64,000 bases of DNA from Pedobacter nototheniae (GCF_004335085.1 NZ_RQRS01000011.1:62001-126000); one strand, 5' to 3'. Shown: positions 42,424 through 53,004, counted from the first letter of the stretch. Numbers and translations are program-made. The notes: generated by a model from the letters alone, not told the origin.

Positions 42424-43368
42424 ATGAAATTAAATTTAAAACGCCCCTTAGCATTTTTTGATCTTGAAGCAACTGGTGTAAATGTAGGTGCAGACAGGAT
42501 TGTTGAAATTGCAATTCTAAAAGCGATGACAGATGGAACCGAAGAAGTTAAAACTTGGCGTGTAAATCCAGAAATGCCTATTCCGTTGCAAACCTCATTA
42601 ATACATGGTATTTATGATGAAGATATTGCAAATGAACCAACCTTTAAAGCGCTTGCTTCCGAAATTGCTGAGTTTTTAGGCGATAGTGATCTGGCAGGTT
42701 ATAACTCTAATAAATTTGATATTCCGATGCTATTAGAAGAGTTTTTAAGGGCTGAGGTGGATTTTGATATGAACGGGCGTAAGTTTGTTGATGTTCAAAA
42801 TATTTTCCATCAAATGGAGCAACGCACATTAAAAGCTGCTTATAAATTTTATTGTAACGAAGATTTAATTAACGCTCATGCAGCTGAGGCTGATGTAATT
42901 GCAACTTATAAAGTTTTACTTGGTCAGTTAGAAAAATATAAAGAAACTGAGTTTGAAGATAAAAAGGGTAATAAAAGTATTCCTGTTGTAAATGATGTGG
43001 ATGCCTTACACGTTTTTACAAATATTAATAAACCAGTAGATTTTGCAGGGCGAATGGTTTACAACGATAATAATGAAGTGTGTTTTAACTTTGGCAAACA
43101 TAAAGGGAAAACTACTGAACAGGTTTTTAGTGTTGAGCCAAGTTATTATGCCTGGATGAAAAATGGCGATTTTCCTTTGTATACGAAGAAAAAACTTGAT
43201 GAGGAGTGGGCCAAATTCAACGCAAAAAAGAACGAAAATAGAGCTTCAAAACCCGTGGCTCAATCGGCTAAACCTTATACACCAAAACCTCAAGTAAAAA
43301 AAGAAGAACCAGCTAAACCTATTAATACGGATATGTTGGAGCAATTAAAAATGAAATTTGGTAAATAA
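42424..43368 (+). CDS. DnaQ-family 3'-5' exonuclease with ExoX-like C-terminus
   Basis: A 314-residue nuclease starting at the ATG at 42424 (KLNLKRPLAFFDLEATG); an open frame 10 codons further up is less likely. Exonuclease motifs: DLEATG near residue 13, the ExoII-type YNSNKFDIPML and the HxAxxD motif HAAEADVIAT. Residues about 215-275 form a short C-terminal domain (VCFNFGKHKGKTTEQVF, YYAWMKNGDFPLYTKKKL) also found behind ExoX-like nucleases. The last 40 residues are Lys/Pro-rich. It resembles the proofreading subunit fold but is free-standing; a repair role is likely. 33 bp to the peptidase gene. Confidence 0.88.
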   Translation: MKLNLKRPLAFFDLEATGVNVGADRIVEIAILKAMTDGTEEVKTWRVNPEMPIPLQTSLIHGIYDEDIANEPTFKALASEIAEFLGDSDLAGYNSNKFDIPMLLEEFLRAEVDFDMNGRKFVDVQNIFHQMEQRTLKAAYKFYCNEDLINAHAAEADVIATYKVLLGQLEKYKETEFEDKKGNKSIPVVNDVDALHVFTNINKPVDFAGRMVYNDNNEVCFNFGKHKGKTTEQVFSVEPSYYAWMKNGDFPLYTKKKLDEEWAKFNAKKNENRASKPVAQSAKPYTPKPQVKKEEPAKPINTDMLEQLKMKFGK

Positions 43369-43401
43369 GAATAACCATTAATTAAGGATTAAAATTTGTT
43401 T

Positions 43402-45261
43402 ATGAAATCTATTAAAATCTTTGCTTGCTTCATACTTCTTACTCTTTTTGCGAAAGCACAAGTAAAGCTTCCTATGGAGCCTGTTTTTCAAAAAACATAT
43501 CAAAAGGGAACAAGATCAGTAAGTGGTAAACCGGGCGAAAAGTATTGGCAAAATAATTCGAAATATCAGATTAAGGTAGATTTTAATCCTGCAAATCGAC
43601 TATTGAAAGGAAATGTAGAAATTACTTATTTAAATAATAGTCCAGAACCGCTCAAAGAAATTTGGTTTAAGCTTTATCCAAACTTATATAAAAAGGGAAC
43701 ACCTAGAAAAACTAAATTTTCTGAATCTGATTTAGGAGAAGGTGTAACTATTGAGAAATTAAACGCAAACGGCAAAGCTGTTGCAAATTACAGTATCGAT
43801 GGTACTAATATGACTGTTGATGTGCCAGCGGTTTTGCCGGGGAAAAGCATTACTTTTTCTATTAATTACCATTACACACTAAACAAAGGTTCGCACATGC
43901 GTACAGGTCAGGTAGATGATGGCTCATTTTTTATCGCTTACTTCTTTCCTAGAATTGCAGTTTACGATGATGTTGATGGATGGAATAAATATCCATACAC
44001 CGGAGCTGAAGAGTTTTATAACGATTTTGATCATTTTAATGCTGAAATTACGGTGCCAGGTACTTTTGGTGTTTGGGCAACTGGAGATTTAAAAAATGCA
44101 CCTGAAGTTTTTCAACAAAACATTGTAGCTAAAATTAATACAGCAGAAAAAAATGATGCTGTTGTTGATGTAATCACAGAAGCTGATTTGGTAAACAAAA
44201 AAGTAACGCAGCCCAAAGCTTTTAATACATTTAAATTTGAAGCTAAAAATGTAACCGATTTTGTTTTCGCATTAAGCGATCATTATTTATGGAAATCAAC
44301 CAGTTTAGTAGTAGATCCAATTACTAAAAGAAGAACCAGAGTTGATGCCGTTTTTAACCCTAAACATAAAGATTATTATGAAGTGATTGATTTTGCCCGT
44401 AAAACGGTGGAATCCATGAGTTATACTTTTCCTAAATGGCCTTTTCCTTATAACCACGAAACTATTTTTGATGGTTTAGACCAAATGGAATATCCAATGA
44501 TGGTAAATGATAATCCGGTTGATAATCGTACGGACGCCATTACTTTAACTGATCATGAAATTTTTCATACCATGTTTCCTTTTTATATGGGTATTAATGA
44601 AACAAAATATGGCTGGATGGATGAAGGGTGGGCAACCATAGGAGAGTGGTTAATTTCGCCTATGATTGATTCTTCAATTGTTGATGATTACGGTATTCAA
44701 CCAACAGCTTCCTCCTCTGGAGGTAAGGATGATAGCCCAATTATGACCTTAACGCCTGATTTAAAGGGGGCTGGCTCTTTCACAAATTCTTACCCAAAGC
44801 CAGGTTTGGCTTATTTGTATGTTAAAGATTATTTAGGCGATGAGTTATTTACCACGGCACTGCATAATTATATTAAAAATTGGAATGGAAAACACCCCAT
44901 GCCTTACGATTTTTTTTACAGCATGAACGAAGGTAGTGGCAAAGATTTAAACTGGTTTTGGAATCGTTGGTTTTTTGAAGGCGGCGTTACCGATATGGGT
45001 ATTAAAGAAGTAGTTAAAACCGATAAAGGTTACGCAGTTACCATAATAAATAAAAGCACTAAACCTTTGCCAATTGATTTAACCCTAAATTTTGCAGATG
45101 GTTCTGTCGAAAAGCAACATGCTAGCATTGTTGTTTGGGAAAAGGGAAATGCTGAAACTACACTGCCTGTAATTACCACAAAAAAATTAAATAAAGTTAT
45201 TTTAGGTAGCGTACATGTACCCGATAAATCAAAAAGTGACAACACCTTTAATGTAAATTAA
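43402..45261 (+). CDS. M1-family metallopeptidase
   Basis: A 619-residue exported aminopeptidase-type protein (signal MKSIKIFACFILLTLFAKAQ). The zinc site HEIFH is at about residue 394 and the third ligand Glu follows after 18 residues (GWMDEGWATIGEW). The exopeptidase motif here reads GLDQMEYPMM rather than the usual GxMEN. A C-terminal beta domain follows. I chose the ATG at 43402, as the TTG two codons before it is not needed. A strong terminator follows at 45277. Single-gene unit, likely periplasmic. Confidence 0.92.
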   Translation: MKSIKIFACFILLTLFAKAQVKLPMEPVFQKTYQKGTRSVSGKPGEKYWQNNSKYQIKVDFNPANRLLKGNVEITYLNNSPEPLKEIWFKLYPNLYKKGTPRKTKFSESDLGEGVTIEKLNANGKAVANYSIDGTNMTVDVPAVLPGKSITFSINYHYTLNKGSHMRTGQVDDGSFFIAYFFPRIAVYDDVDGWNKYPYTGAEEFYNDFDHFNAEITVPGTFGVWATGDLKNAPEVFQQNIVAKINTAEKNDAVVDVITEADLVNKKVTQPKAFNTFKFEAKNVTDFVFALSDHYLWKSTSLVVDPITKRRTRVDAVFNPKHKDYYEVIDFARKTVESMSYTFPKWPFPYNHETIFDGLDQMEYPMMVNDNPVDNRTDAITLTDHEIFHTMFPFYMGINETKYGWMDEGWATIGEWLISPMIDSSIVDDYGIQPTASSSGGKDDSPIMTLTPDLKGAGSFTNSYPKPGLAYLYVKDYLGDELFTTALHNYIKNWNGKHPMPYDFFYSMNEGSGKDLNWFWNRWFFEGGVTDMGIKEVVKTDKGYAVTIINKSTKPLPIDLTLNFADGSVEKQHASIVVWEKGNAETTLPVITTKKLNKVILGSVHVPDKSKSDNTFNVN

Positions 45262-45276
45262 ATACTATAAACTCTT

Positions 45277-45330
45277 AGTACCATTCGTTTTTAAATGAAT
45301 ATTTTGAAAGCGAATGGTACTGATTTTTTG
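45277..45330 (+). terminator. Intrinsic terminator of the M1 peptidase gene
   Basis: AGTACCATTCG (45277-45287) pairs exactly with CGAATGGTACT (45311-45321) across a 23-base loop and is followed by GATTTTTTGG. Confidence 0.85.
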
Positions 45331-45414
45331 GAAAATTAATTCCGCCCTTTCCTAAATCCCAATAAAATTCAAATATTTTTCCGGCAAGCTTAAAATTTTA
45401 TATCTTGATCTCGG

Positions 45415-46248
45415 ATGAGAATTTTTGAAACATTTAAGCCGAAAAGTAAATTGCTGAGCAAATACATTAGCTATTACTACCTTGATGTGGCTGATGACCG
45501 TAATTATTTTAACGAATATATTTGCTATCCGCATTATAACACAACGGTTTCTTTATACAAAAACCACCTTTCGAAGCTGGATAAATATCATTCCATTATA
45601 AATTATAAAAAAGAAGCTTCGCCAATTCAAATCTATACACCTTTACGAGAAAAGCCTTTAAAAGTTACTCAATATGGGCCTGTACATAAAATAGCCATTG
45701 TTTTTGAACCTTTTGGCATTAATCAATTTTTAAAAACTGGAATTAAAATCAATGTAAGTTCGTCATCCCCAGATTTTCAGATGTTTGATAATGACTTTAT
45801 ACATCAATTATTCCAAATTGGAGATATAGAAGAAATTACTACGCTTTTGGATCAACAGCTACTTTATTTGCTTAAACCTATAGACAATGTTTATTTAGAA
45901 AAAACATTACAACTTTTTCATCAGGAAGAAAATGAGCTTAATATTGATGAAATTGCCGATCAAAAACTTGGTATAAGTAGAAAACATTTAAGTAGATTAT
46001 TTAATCAGTATCTAGGCGTAAGTCCGCAAAAATATAGAACGATTGTTCGTTTTAGGCAGCTGATGGCACATAAATTAAGTTTGGTGGGTAAAAATAATTA
46101 CACCACTTTATCCCATCAGGCTCACTACACCGATCAGTCTCATTTTATAAAAGCCTGCAAACAGCTCACAGGTTTAACACCCATGCAATTTTTTAATAAT
46201 GGAGAAATTGTAGGTTCTGAAGATACCTTTTGGAATTTCAAGGTATAA
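45415..46248 (+). CDS. AraC-family transcriptional regulator
   Basis: A 277-residue regulator. The N-terminal part (about 1-165) is a DUF6597-like sensing domain starting MRIFETFKPKSKLLSKYISY with HKIAIVFEPFGINQFL. The C-terminal HTH_18 domain has ELNIDEIADQKLGISRKHLSRLF and the second helix-turn-helix HYTDQSHFIKACKQLTGLTP. Nothing here reveals the ligand. The secreted hydrolase gene follows 69 bp downstream in the same direction and could be its target. Confidence 0.9.
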   Translation: MRIFETFKPKSKLLSKYISYYYLDVADDRNYFNEYICYPHYNTTVSLYKNHLSKLDKYHSIINYKKEASPIQIYTPLREKPLKVTQYGPVHKIAIVFEPFGINQFLKTGIKINVSSSSPDFQMFDNDFIHQLFQIGDIEEITTLLDQQLLYLLKPIDNVYLEKTLQLFHQEENELNIDEIADQKLGISRKHLSRLFNQYLGVSPQKYRTIVRFRQLMAHKLSLVGKNNYTTLSHQAHYTDQSHFIKACKQLTGLTPMQFFNNGEIVGSEDTFWNFKV

Positions 46249-46317
46249 TTAAGCATGTCCCAATTTTACAATTTTTGGTTTTAAAAGCTATCTATATTCG
46301 TATAAATTAAGATTTGT

Positions 46318-47997
46318 ATGAAAAAATCCCTGTTTTTTTTATTGTTGCTTTTTCCGTTTATTAAATCGAACGCTCAAAGTTTTGCCAAGCTAACAGATAG
46401 TGCCTTGCATATTATGTGGGATGCTAAAGACACCGTTGGGTATAGAAACTCTTTGAATTTATATGAAAAGGCTTTTAAGCTTTATCCTGCAGAAATAAAT
46501 ATTTTAAGTCTTTATAAAGTATCGGTAATAAGTGCAGAACTTGCTGATTATGACAGGGCTTTTAATTATTTAGATGAACTTTTGGCTAAAAATAGTGAAT
46601 TAAAAACCACTTGGAATTATTTAACATTCACTTATCCTCAAAATGAATATAAAACCTTATTTAATGATAAGCGTTGGGAAATCACTTTGGGAAAAGCCGA
46701 AAAATTAAAGCGTGATTTTTATGATAATTTAAAGTCAAGGCAAGAAGAATTTGAGGTTGGTGGTATTAACAAATTAAATTCTAAACAGGCGGTTAGTGGT
46801 AGAGAGTTGTATCGACAAATTATTTCATACAATGATTTTAAGACCAAAAAGTACAAAAACTACTCTATAATGTTCAACGTAGCGGAGGGTATTAATACTT
46901 CATTTTTTATAGATTTACCAAAAAACTATAATCCTAAAAAGAAATATCCTGTTTTGTTTTTTCTCCACGGTGCGGTAAAAAATAATCGTTTAACGGAATA
47001 TCAATTAGCTTCATCGGTTTTAGAAGATTGGAATAGGTATTATACCAAGTATGCTGCAATAAGTGAGGTGATTATGGTTTATCCAAAAGGTTCAAAAGAA
47101 TACAATTGGATGGGGCCAGATGATGGTTTCTTCATGATTCCGGCTATGCTTAAAGAAATTAAGAAATCTATAAATGTAGATGATGATAAGGTTTTTATTA
47201 CGGGTCATTCTAACGGTGCAACGGGCTCGTTCTCTTATCTAATGAAACAGCAAAGTCCTTTTGCAGGTTTTTATGGATTTAATACACAGCCAAAAGTTAG
47301 AACTGGTGGCACTTTTATTAGAAATATACTTAATAGATCGTATTTTAATGTTTCTACAGATCAGGATTATTATTATCCACCTGATGCTAATGATACGTTG
47401 AATGTAATTATGAAAAAAATAGGTGCCGACTATCAAGATAACCGCTATAATGGCTGGCCCCATTGGTTCCCTCAATTTGATGAGTCCGAGCCAGTTTATC
47501 CAATCCTATTTAAGGATTTAACTGCTAGGAAACGTAACCATTTTCAAAAAAGTTTGTATTGGGAATGTGATGATGTAAAGTATGGAAAAGCCGATTGGAT
47601 AGAAATTTCGCAATTAGATACTTTAAAGAAACCTGCGGAATGGCATAAAAACATAAACTTTGATATTTTAAAATTGGTTAATTATGACCAGAAAAGGGAT
47701 ACGGTAATTACAACTGATACTTTGTTGAAGGCGTTCAATTTTCCTAGGAAATCTGCTGCCGTAAAAGGTAATTTCAAAAATAATGAGTTCCATTTACAAG
47801 TTTCTTCCGTTAAAGAATTAAAGATTTTTATTTCGCCAGAAATGGTTGATATGACTAAGCCCGTGAATGTTTATGTAAATGGAGTTAAAAAAATTACGAA
47901 GAAAGTGACCTATAATAAAGAATTTATTGTCGAAAACTTTAATCAAACTTTTGATAGAAAGGCAGTTTGGGTCGATTATATTAAAGTTGAACTTTAA
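46318..47997 (+). CDS. Secreted alpha/beta hydrolase
   Basis: A 559-residue protein with a signal peptide (KSLFFLLLLFPFIKSNAQ). Residues about 25-170 are helical and TPR-like (LYEKAFKLYPAEINILSLY, DRAFNYLDELLAKNSEL). An alpha/beta hydrolase follows, with YPVLFFLHGAVKNN for the oxyanion region, the nucleophile elbow ITGHSNGATG (GxSxG) and YNGWPHWFPQFD as a candidate His region. The C-terminal part is beta-rich. It resembles extracellular esterases or PHB depolymerase-like proteins, but I cannot assign a substrate. It is behind an AraC regulator. Confidence 0.82.
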   Translation: MKKSLFFLLLLFPFIKSNAQSFAKLTDSALHIMWDAKDTVGYRNSLNLYEKAFKLYPAEINILSLYKVSVISAELADYDRAFNYLDELLAKNSELKTTWNYLTFTYPQNEYKTLFNDKRWEITLGKAEKLKRDFYDNLKSRQEEFEVGGINKLNSKQAVSGRELYRQIISYNDFKTKKYKNYSIMFNVAEGINTSFFIDLPKNYNPKKKYPVLFFLHGAVKNNRLTEYQLASSVLEDWNRYYTKYAAISEVIMVYPKGSKEYNWMGPDDGFFMIPAMLKEIKKSINVDDDKVFITGHSNGATGSFSYLMKQQSPFAGFYGFNTQPKVRTGGTFIRNILNRSYFNVSTDQDYYYPPDANDTLNVIMKKIGADYQDNRYNGWPHWFPQFDESEPVYPILFKDLTARKRNHFQKSLYWECDDVKYGKADWIEISQLDTLKKPAEWHKNINFDILKLVNYDQKRDTVITTDTLLKAFNFPRKSAAVKGNFKNNEFHLQVSSVKELKIFISPEMVDMTKPVNVYVNGVKKITKKVTYNKEFIVENFNQTFDRKAVWVDYIKVEL

Positions 47998-48111
47998 TTA
48001 ATTTGTACTTTAAAAATGCTATTTATAAAATGTATTTAGAGGTGTAGTAAAAGAATTATTTGCGTTGAAAATGAAATTTTAAGGGAATAGTTTTCTATCT
48101 GGTTTGTTGAG

Positions 48112-48972
48112 CTAGTAAGAATTAAAAATGGGATAATACGCTCGCTTAATTACGCCTTCACTGCTAAATAATTGGCTTAATTGAACATTTGCTAAAGCTT
48201 TCTTTACGGTAGTTTTTTTACCGCCTATAAATATTTTATTTTGAATTAACCTTACTCCGTGACTATAATCTGCCCATAAATTAGTGTGTTTGTTATAAAC
48301 CGGTTGAATAGGATTTCTTTCCGCTCTATGCCAACCATAAATAACAACCCTTGGCGTACTTTCTCCATATATTTTATTAGAAATTATAATATCTTTCTTG
48401 TTTCCTGCTGTTAATTCTCCATTATTGTGTTGATTTACAAGAGGTTTTAGTTGTTTTAAAATAGAATCTGTATGCTCAATAAAAACGGGAACCGTAGTCA
48501 TAGCTTTAGTAGGAGCAATATTCTGTGGTTTTAATTTAATCTTGGCATTTGCATAAATTTCATCCACCATATTTTTTGTAGGTAATGTACAATGCGTTAA
48601 GTTGGCTACTTTTTGCGCCAGAATTGGTGTCATAGGTACATAAAAATAATCATCATTACTGCCAATTGCAAAGTAATCCGAAAGCACATAATAGGAGATA
48701 TGATAAATAGTTGAATCGCCTTCTATGAGAATATTATTTTTTATTTCTATAAGTTTTCTAAGAAAATCCGGAACATTTCCTTTTTTAATTTCCTTATAAA
48801 TAATTTTTTCACGCTCATACAATGTTAAAGAACTGTCGCTGATGCTTAGCGCAAAGGCTTTGCCACCAGATGCATTAATTTCTCTTTTTTTTAGATGTAG
48901 CAATTGTGCATTCGTTGTAAATACGCAAATGGTTGTAAGAAAGAAAAATATAGATGATTTAAACATTGTCAA
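48112..48972 (-). CDS. Secreted protein of unknown function with a W-H/D-Y-S-H-G motif
   Basis: A 286-residue exported protein (signal [18 protein letters not shown]). The middle is predicted soluble. The C-terminal third has [18 protein letters not shown] followed by [12 protein letters not shown], with several Trp/His/Asp/Tyr residues of the kind seen in catalytic sites, but I cannot match a family. It overlaps queG by 14 bp (its start lies inside the end of queG), so both are transcribed together even though their functions differ. Hypothetical. Confidence 0.7.
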   Translation of the reverse strand: MTMFKSSIFFFLTTICVFTTNAQLLHLKKREINASGGKAFALSISDSSLTLYEREKIIYKEIKKGNVPDFLRKLIEIKNNILIEGDSTIYHISYYVLSDYFAIGSNDDYFYVPMTPILAQKVANLTHCTLPTKNMVDEIYANAKIKLKPQNIAPTKAMTTVPVFIEHTDSILKQLKPLVNQHNNGELTAGNKKDIIISNKIYGESTPRVVIYGWHRAERNPIQPVYNKHTNLWADYSHGVRLIQNKIFIGGKKTTVKKALANVQLSQLFSSEGVIKRAYYPIFNSY

Positions 48973-49900
48973 TTTTTAAAAAATCAATATTTCTTTTTAA
49001 GCCATTAAACTTTGTTCGTTTTACGGCAGAACCTTTAAATACCTTTTTAAAAACTTCGTCCGTTATTTCTGTTAAATCTTTAGCACTAAGGTCTAAAAGG
49101 CCATTTTCTGGTTTAAATGCTTCTTCATTATGCGCTTTAGAGAAACGATTCCAAGGGCAAACATCCTGGCAAATGTCGCACCCAAACATCCAGTTGCTCA
49201 TTTTATCTTTAAATTCGGTTGGAATTTCGTTTTTAAGTTCGATGGTTAAATAAGAAATACATTTGCTTCCATCTACAATTTGAGGAGCAATGATTGCATC
49301 CGTAGGGCATGCATCTAAGCAGCGGGTACATGTTCCACAATGATCTGTTTGAAAAGGATGATCGTAGTCTAATTCTAAATCTACAATTAACTCAGCAAGG
49401 AAGAAAAAAGATCCATTGGTTTTACTAATTAGGTTTGCATTTTTGCCAATCCATCCAATTCCAGATCTGTGTGCCCATGCACGATCTAAAACTGGAGCAG
49501 AATCTACAAAGGCACGCCCAGAAACCTGACCGATATTTTCTTCAATAAAGTTTAAGAGGAGTTTAAGCTTATCCTTAATTACGGTGTGATAATCCTGCCC
49601 ATAAGCATATTTAGATATTTTTGGAGCATTTGGATCTGTTTGTTCCTGATCTGTATAATAATTTAGGGATAGGGAAATAACAGATTTCGCATCATCAACC
49701 AATAATCTTGGATCTAGTCGCTTATCGAAATAATTCTCCATGTACTTCATTTCCCCATGGTGATTGTTATTTAACCATTTTTCTAATCGCGGGGCCTCTG
49801 TTTCTAAAAATTCAGCTTTGGAAATACCACAATCCATGAAGCCCAAACGAATGGCTTCATCTTTAATTAACTGGCTGTATTTTGCAGAATTGTTGTACAT
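48959..49900 (-). CDS. queG: Epoxyqueuosine reductase
   Basis: Reduces epoxyqueuosine to queuosine in tRNA using cobalamin and two 4Fe-4S clusters. The 313-residue length is that of the shorter family members, without the long HEAT-like C-terminus of some others. Motifs: [20 protein letters not shown], the ferredoxin-like [16 protein letters not shown] and second cluster [25 protein letters not shown] box lies 8 bp before the start. queA, the previous step, is at 12445. The downstream secreted protein gene overlaps by 14 bp. Confidence 0.96.
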   Translation of the reverse strand: MYNNSAKYSQLIKDEAIRLGFMDCGISKAEFLETEAPRLEKWLNNNHHGEMKYMENYFDKRLDPRLLVDDAKSVISLSLNYYTDQEQTDPNAPKISKYAYGQDYHTVIKDKLKLLLNFIEENIGQVSGRAFVDSAPVLDRAWAHRSGIGWIGKNANLISKTNGSFFFLAELIVDLELDYDHPFQTDHCGTCTRCLDACPTDAIIAPQIVDGSKCISYLTIELKNEIPTEFKDKMSNWMFGCDICQDVCPWNRFSKAHNEEAFKPENGLLDLSAKDLTEITDEVFKKVFKGSAVKRTKFNGLKRNIDFLKIDNV

Positions 49901-49908
49901 GGATTTTG

Positions 49909-49916
49909 CAAAGATA
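49909..49916 (-). promoter_or_regulatory. Candidate -7 element of queG
   Basis: TATCTTTG on the minus strand, only 8 bp before the start codon. Confidence 0.4.
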
Positions 49917-50050
49917 AGGCTTAAGATTAAAACCTTTTACTTAATAGGGTGTTGTAATTATGAAAACTAAATTAATTGATTATTGAACCAGAATATAATT
50001 TGAACCACAACGGTATTGATATTCGGTTTTTTGCCAAAAACTAAACTAAC

Positions 50051-50257
50051 ATGGAAAATACAGATCCAAAACATATGGAAAGCGGAGAAGCTCCGAAACC
50101 AATTGAGCACGATTACGAAAGTCATAAACACGATCCAGGACCTGCAAAACCCGCAGTAACAGAGAAAGATGAAAACGGAGCAGGGCAGGCATTGAAATGG
50201 ATTATACCTGTACTAATAGTTATAGGTTTAATAGTTTGGTTTGCTATGCGCAAGTAG
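50051..50257 (+). CDS. Small single-helix membrane protein
   Basis: A 68-residue protein: a hydrophilic, Pro/His/Glu-rich first 45 residues (MENTDPKHMESGEAPKPIEH) and a C-terminal transmembrane helix (LKWIIPVLIVIGLIVWFAM) ending in RK. A strong terminator begins 17 bp after the stop. No family recognised. It may be a tail-anchored protein. Confidence 0.65.
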   Translation: MENTDPKHMESGEAPKPIEHDYESHKHDPGPAKPAVTEKDENGAGQALKWIIPVLIVIGLIVWFAMRK

Positions 50258-50273
50258 CAAATAGTTTTAGGTT

Positions 50274-50306
50274 AAATGCCGGTTGTGATGGACCGGCATT
50301 TTTATT
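50274..50306 (+). terminator. Intrinsic terminator
   Basis: AAATGCCGG (50274-50282) pairs with CCGGCATTT (50293-50301), followed by TTTATTATA. Lies between the small membrane protein gene and the convergent nitrilase fusion. Confidence 0.85.
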
Positions 50307-50326
50307 ATAACAACATTTTTAATACG

Positions 50327-51835
50327 CTATTTTAATAGGTTTACTCGATACAGATCTGTTCTCCTATCTTTTAAAATTTTAACTGTTCCATAATGATGTA
50401 ATTCATCCAAAAGGTGTAAATCTACATCAACTACTAAAACCATTTCTGTATTTGGCGTTGCTTCTGCCTTAACTGCATTTGTAGGGAAAGCAAAATCTGA
50501 TGGGGTAAACACTGCCGATTGCGCAAACTGGATATCCATATTATTTACTTTTGGTAAGTTACCCACACAACCTGCAATGGCAACATAACATTCATTTTCA
50601 ATAGCCCTAGCCTGTGCACAGTGCCTAACACGGGTATAACCGTTTTGTGTATCCGTTAAAAATGGAACGAACAATATTTGCATTCCTTGATCTGCGTAAA
50701 TTCTGCTCAACTCAGGAAATTCTACATCATAACAAATTAAAATACCAATTTTACCACAATCGGTGTCAAAAACCTGCACTTTATCTCCACCAACCATTCC
50801 ATAATATTTCTGCTCATTTGGTGTGATGTGAATTTTACGATATTCGTCTATTTTTCCTGTTCTATGGCATAAATACGTAACATTATACAATTTGCCATTG
50901 TCAAGTAAAGGCATGCTACCAGTAATAATATTTACGTTATAGCTAAGCGCATATTCGTGCATGCGCTGTACAATTTCTTCTGTTTTTTCAGCCAACTTTC
51001 TCATGGCTTCAATCTCAGGTAGATGATTGTAAGGTTGTAACAATGGCGTATTAAACAGTTCTGGAAATAGAATAAAGTCAGATTTATAACCACTCACTGC
51101 ATCAACAAAAAATTCTACTTGTTCATAAAAGCTATCCATATCAGGAAAAAGGCGCATTTGCCATTGAATTAGGCCTAAACGAATAGTCATTGCTGATCTT
51201 GCCGATGCATCAACACCCTGATAATAAATGTTGTTCCACTCAATTAACGTGGCATATTCTTTTGATTCATGATCGCCTGGCAGGTAGTTTTTAAGAACTT
51301 TCCTTACGTGAAAATCATTAGATATTTGAAAGGTTAAGGTAGGATCATAAATTTCCTTAGCCTTAACTTTATCAATATATTGCCTTGGGCTTAATTTATC
51401 TGCATGTTCATGATAACCTGGAATACGGCCACCAGCGATAATACTTTTGAGGTTTAAACTTTCGCAAAGCTCTTTACGTGCCTCATAAAGCCTCCTTCCT
51501 AAACGTAATCCTCTAAATTCAGGACTAACAAAAATCTCTATTCCATATAAGGTATCACCGTTAGGATTATGTGTAGAAAAGGAATAATCACCGGTAATAA
51601 GCTTGTAAGTGTGTTTATCACCATATTCATCGTAATCAACAATTATAGATAATGAACAGGCTACAACTTTATCATCTACAGCAATACAAAGCTGACCTTC
51701 AGGAAAAATTTTTAGTAGTTTAGCAATGCTCGCCTTTGACCATATCTGTCCGCCCATCGTGTCATAAGCTTGCGCCATCGACTCCGCAAGATCGGAGTAA
51801 TCTTCGAGCGTTAATTTTCGTAATTCAATATTCAT
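50327..51835 (-). CDS. GNAT acetyltransferase-nitrilase fusion protein
   Basis: A 502-residue two-domain protein. Residues 1 to about 170 are GNAT-like (LRKLTLEDYSDLAESMAQAY and SPEFRGLRLGRRLYEARKEL as the acetyl-CoA loop). Residues about 220-500 are a carbon-nitrogen hydrolase with the Glu in FILFPELFN, Lys in YRKIHITPNEQKYYG and Cys in IGILICYDVEFPE. Fusions of this type are known and are annotated as bifunctional; the acyl donor/acceptor and the amide substrate are undetermined. It stands alone, convergent with the small membrane protein gene. Confidence 0.9.
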   Translation of the reverse strand: MNIELRKLTLEDYSDLAESMAQAYDTMGGQIWSKASIAKLLKIFPEGQLCIAVDDKVVACSLSIIVDYDEYGDKHTYKLITGDYSFSTHNPNGDTLYGIEIFVSPEFRGLRLGRRLYEARKELCESLNLKSIIAGGRIPGYHEHADKLSPRQYIDKVKAKEIYDPTLTFQISNDFHVRKVLKNYLPGDHESKEYATLIEWNNIYYQGVDASARSAMTIRLGLIQWQMRLFPDMDSFYEQVEFFVDAVSGYKSDFILFPELFNTPLLQPYNHLPEIEAMRKLAEKTEEIVQRMHEYALSYNVNIITGSMPLLDNGKLYNVTYLCHRTGKIDEYRKIHITPNEQKYYGMVGGDKVQVFDTDCGKIGILICYDVEFPELSRIYADQGMQILFVPFLTDTQNGYTRVRHCAQARAIENECYVAIAGCVGNLPKVNNMDIQFAQSAVFTPSDFAFPTNAVKAEATPNTEMVLVVDVDLHLLDELHHYGTVKILKDRRTDLYRVNLLK

Positions 51836-51977
51836 TATAATTTGTTTATACTTTATTGAACGAAAAAGATACTAAAATGTTTGCACTTTCTAATCTTGCA
51901 TTGCTGAATAAGAAAAGAGAAATAGAGCAATATTACAACGTTTGCTCTTAGTCAAACGCTTAAATTGCTCCATTAAA

Positions 51978-53000
51978 CTAAAATAATTTTCCGGTTTGCC
52001 CAGGATAATTTTTCTTTAAATGCTTATAGGCTGCCTCTGTCACTTCTCTTCCGCGAGAGGTACGCATAATGTAACCTTCTTGAATTAAGAATGGTTCATA
52101 AACTTCTTCAATTGTGCCTTCATCTTCACCAACAGCAGTTGCAATTGTTTTTAAGCCAACCGGACCGCCTTTAAACTTATCAATAATGGTAACTAAAATT
52201 CTATTATCCATTTCATCCAAGCCATGCTCATCCACGTTTAGTGCGTTTAGGGCATAACGGGCAATTTCTGTATCAATGTTTCCATCTCCCTTTATTTGGG
52301 CAAAATCCCTCGTTCTTCTTAAAAGGGCATTTGCAATACGTGGCGTACCACGACTACGGCGGGCAATTTCATAAGCACCTTCATCACTTATAGGCGTTTT
52401 TAAAATATCTGATGATCTTAAAACAATTGTTGTAAGAAGTTTTGCATCATAATATGCTAATCGGGCATTAATTCCAAAACGAGCACGAAGTGGAGCGGTC
52501 AATAAGCCCGACCGGGTGGTGGCGCCAACTAAGGTAAAAGGATTTAAAGAAATTTGTACTGAACGGGCATTGGGACCAGTTTCGAGCATAATATCTATTT
52601 TAAAATCTTCCATAGCAGAATATAAATATTCTTCCACTAGGGGAGATAAGCGATGAATTTCATCAATAAAAAGAATATCGCCTTCATCTAAGCCCGTTAA
52701 AAGGCCCGCTAAATCACCAGGTTTATCTAAAACAGGACCTGAAGTTACCTTTATTCCTGTTGCCATTTCGTTGGCAATAATATGCGATAACGTTGTTTTA
52801 CCCAAGCCTGGAGGGCCGTGGAGTAAAACATGGTCTAGTGATTCACCACGAAGCTTTGCCGCCTGAACAAAAATTTTCAGGTTCTCCATTACTTTTTCCT
52901 GTCCCGTAAAATCTTCAAAAGCCTGTGGTCTTAGCACCCGTTCAATATCGCGATCGGTATGGCTTAGGTTACTTGCTTCTGGATCAAGATTCTCATTCAT
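51978..53000 (-). CDS. ruvB: Holliday junction branch migration helicase RuvB
   Basis: The hexameric AAA+ motor that drives Holliday junction branch migration with RuvA. The 340-residue protein shows Walker [16 protein letters not shown], Walker [13 protein letters not shown], sensor [14 protein letters not shown] and [18 protein letters not shown], with the C-terminal winged-helix part [13 protein letters not shown]. The start ATG is preceded at 5 bp by TATCTTTG, an unusually short distance. ruvA is not here. It lies 37 bp upstream of hbd on the same strand. Confidence 0.97.
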   Translation of the reverse strand: MNENLDPEASNLSHTDRDIERVLRPQAFEDFTGQEKVMENLKIFVQAAKLRGESLDHVLLHGPPGLGKTTLSHIIANEMATGIKVTSGPVLDKPGDLAGLLTGLDEGDILFIDEIHRLSPLVEEYLYSAMEDFKIDIMLETGPNARSVQISLNPFTLVGATTRSGLLTAPLRARFGINARLAYYDAKLLTTIVLRSSDILKTPISDEGAYEIARRSRGTPRIANALLRRTRDFAQIKGDGNIDTEIARYALNALNVDEHGLDEMDNRILVTIIDKFKGGPVGLKTIATAVGEDEGTIEEVYEPFLIQEGYIMRTSRGREVTEAAYKHLKKNYPGQTGKLF

Positions 53001-53004
53001 GAAA

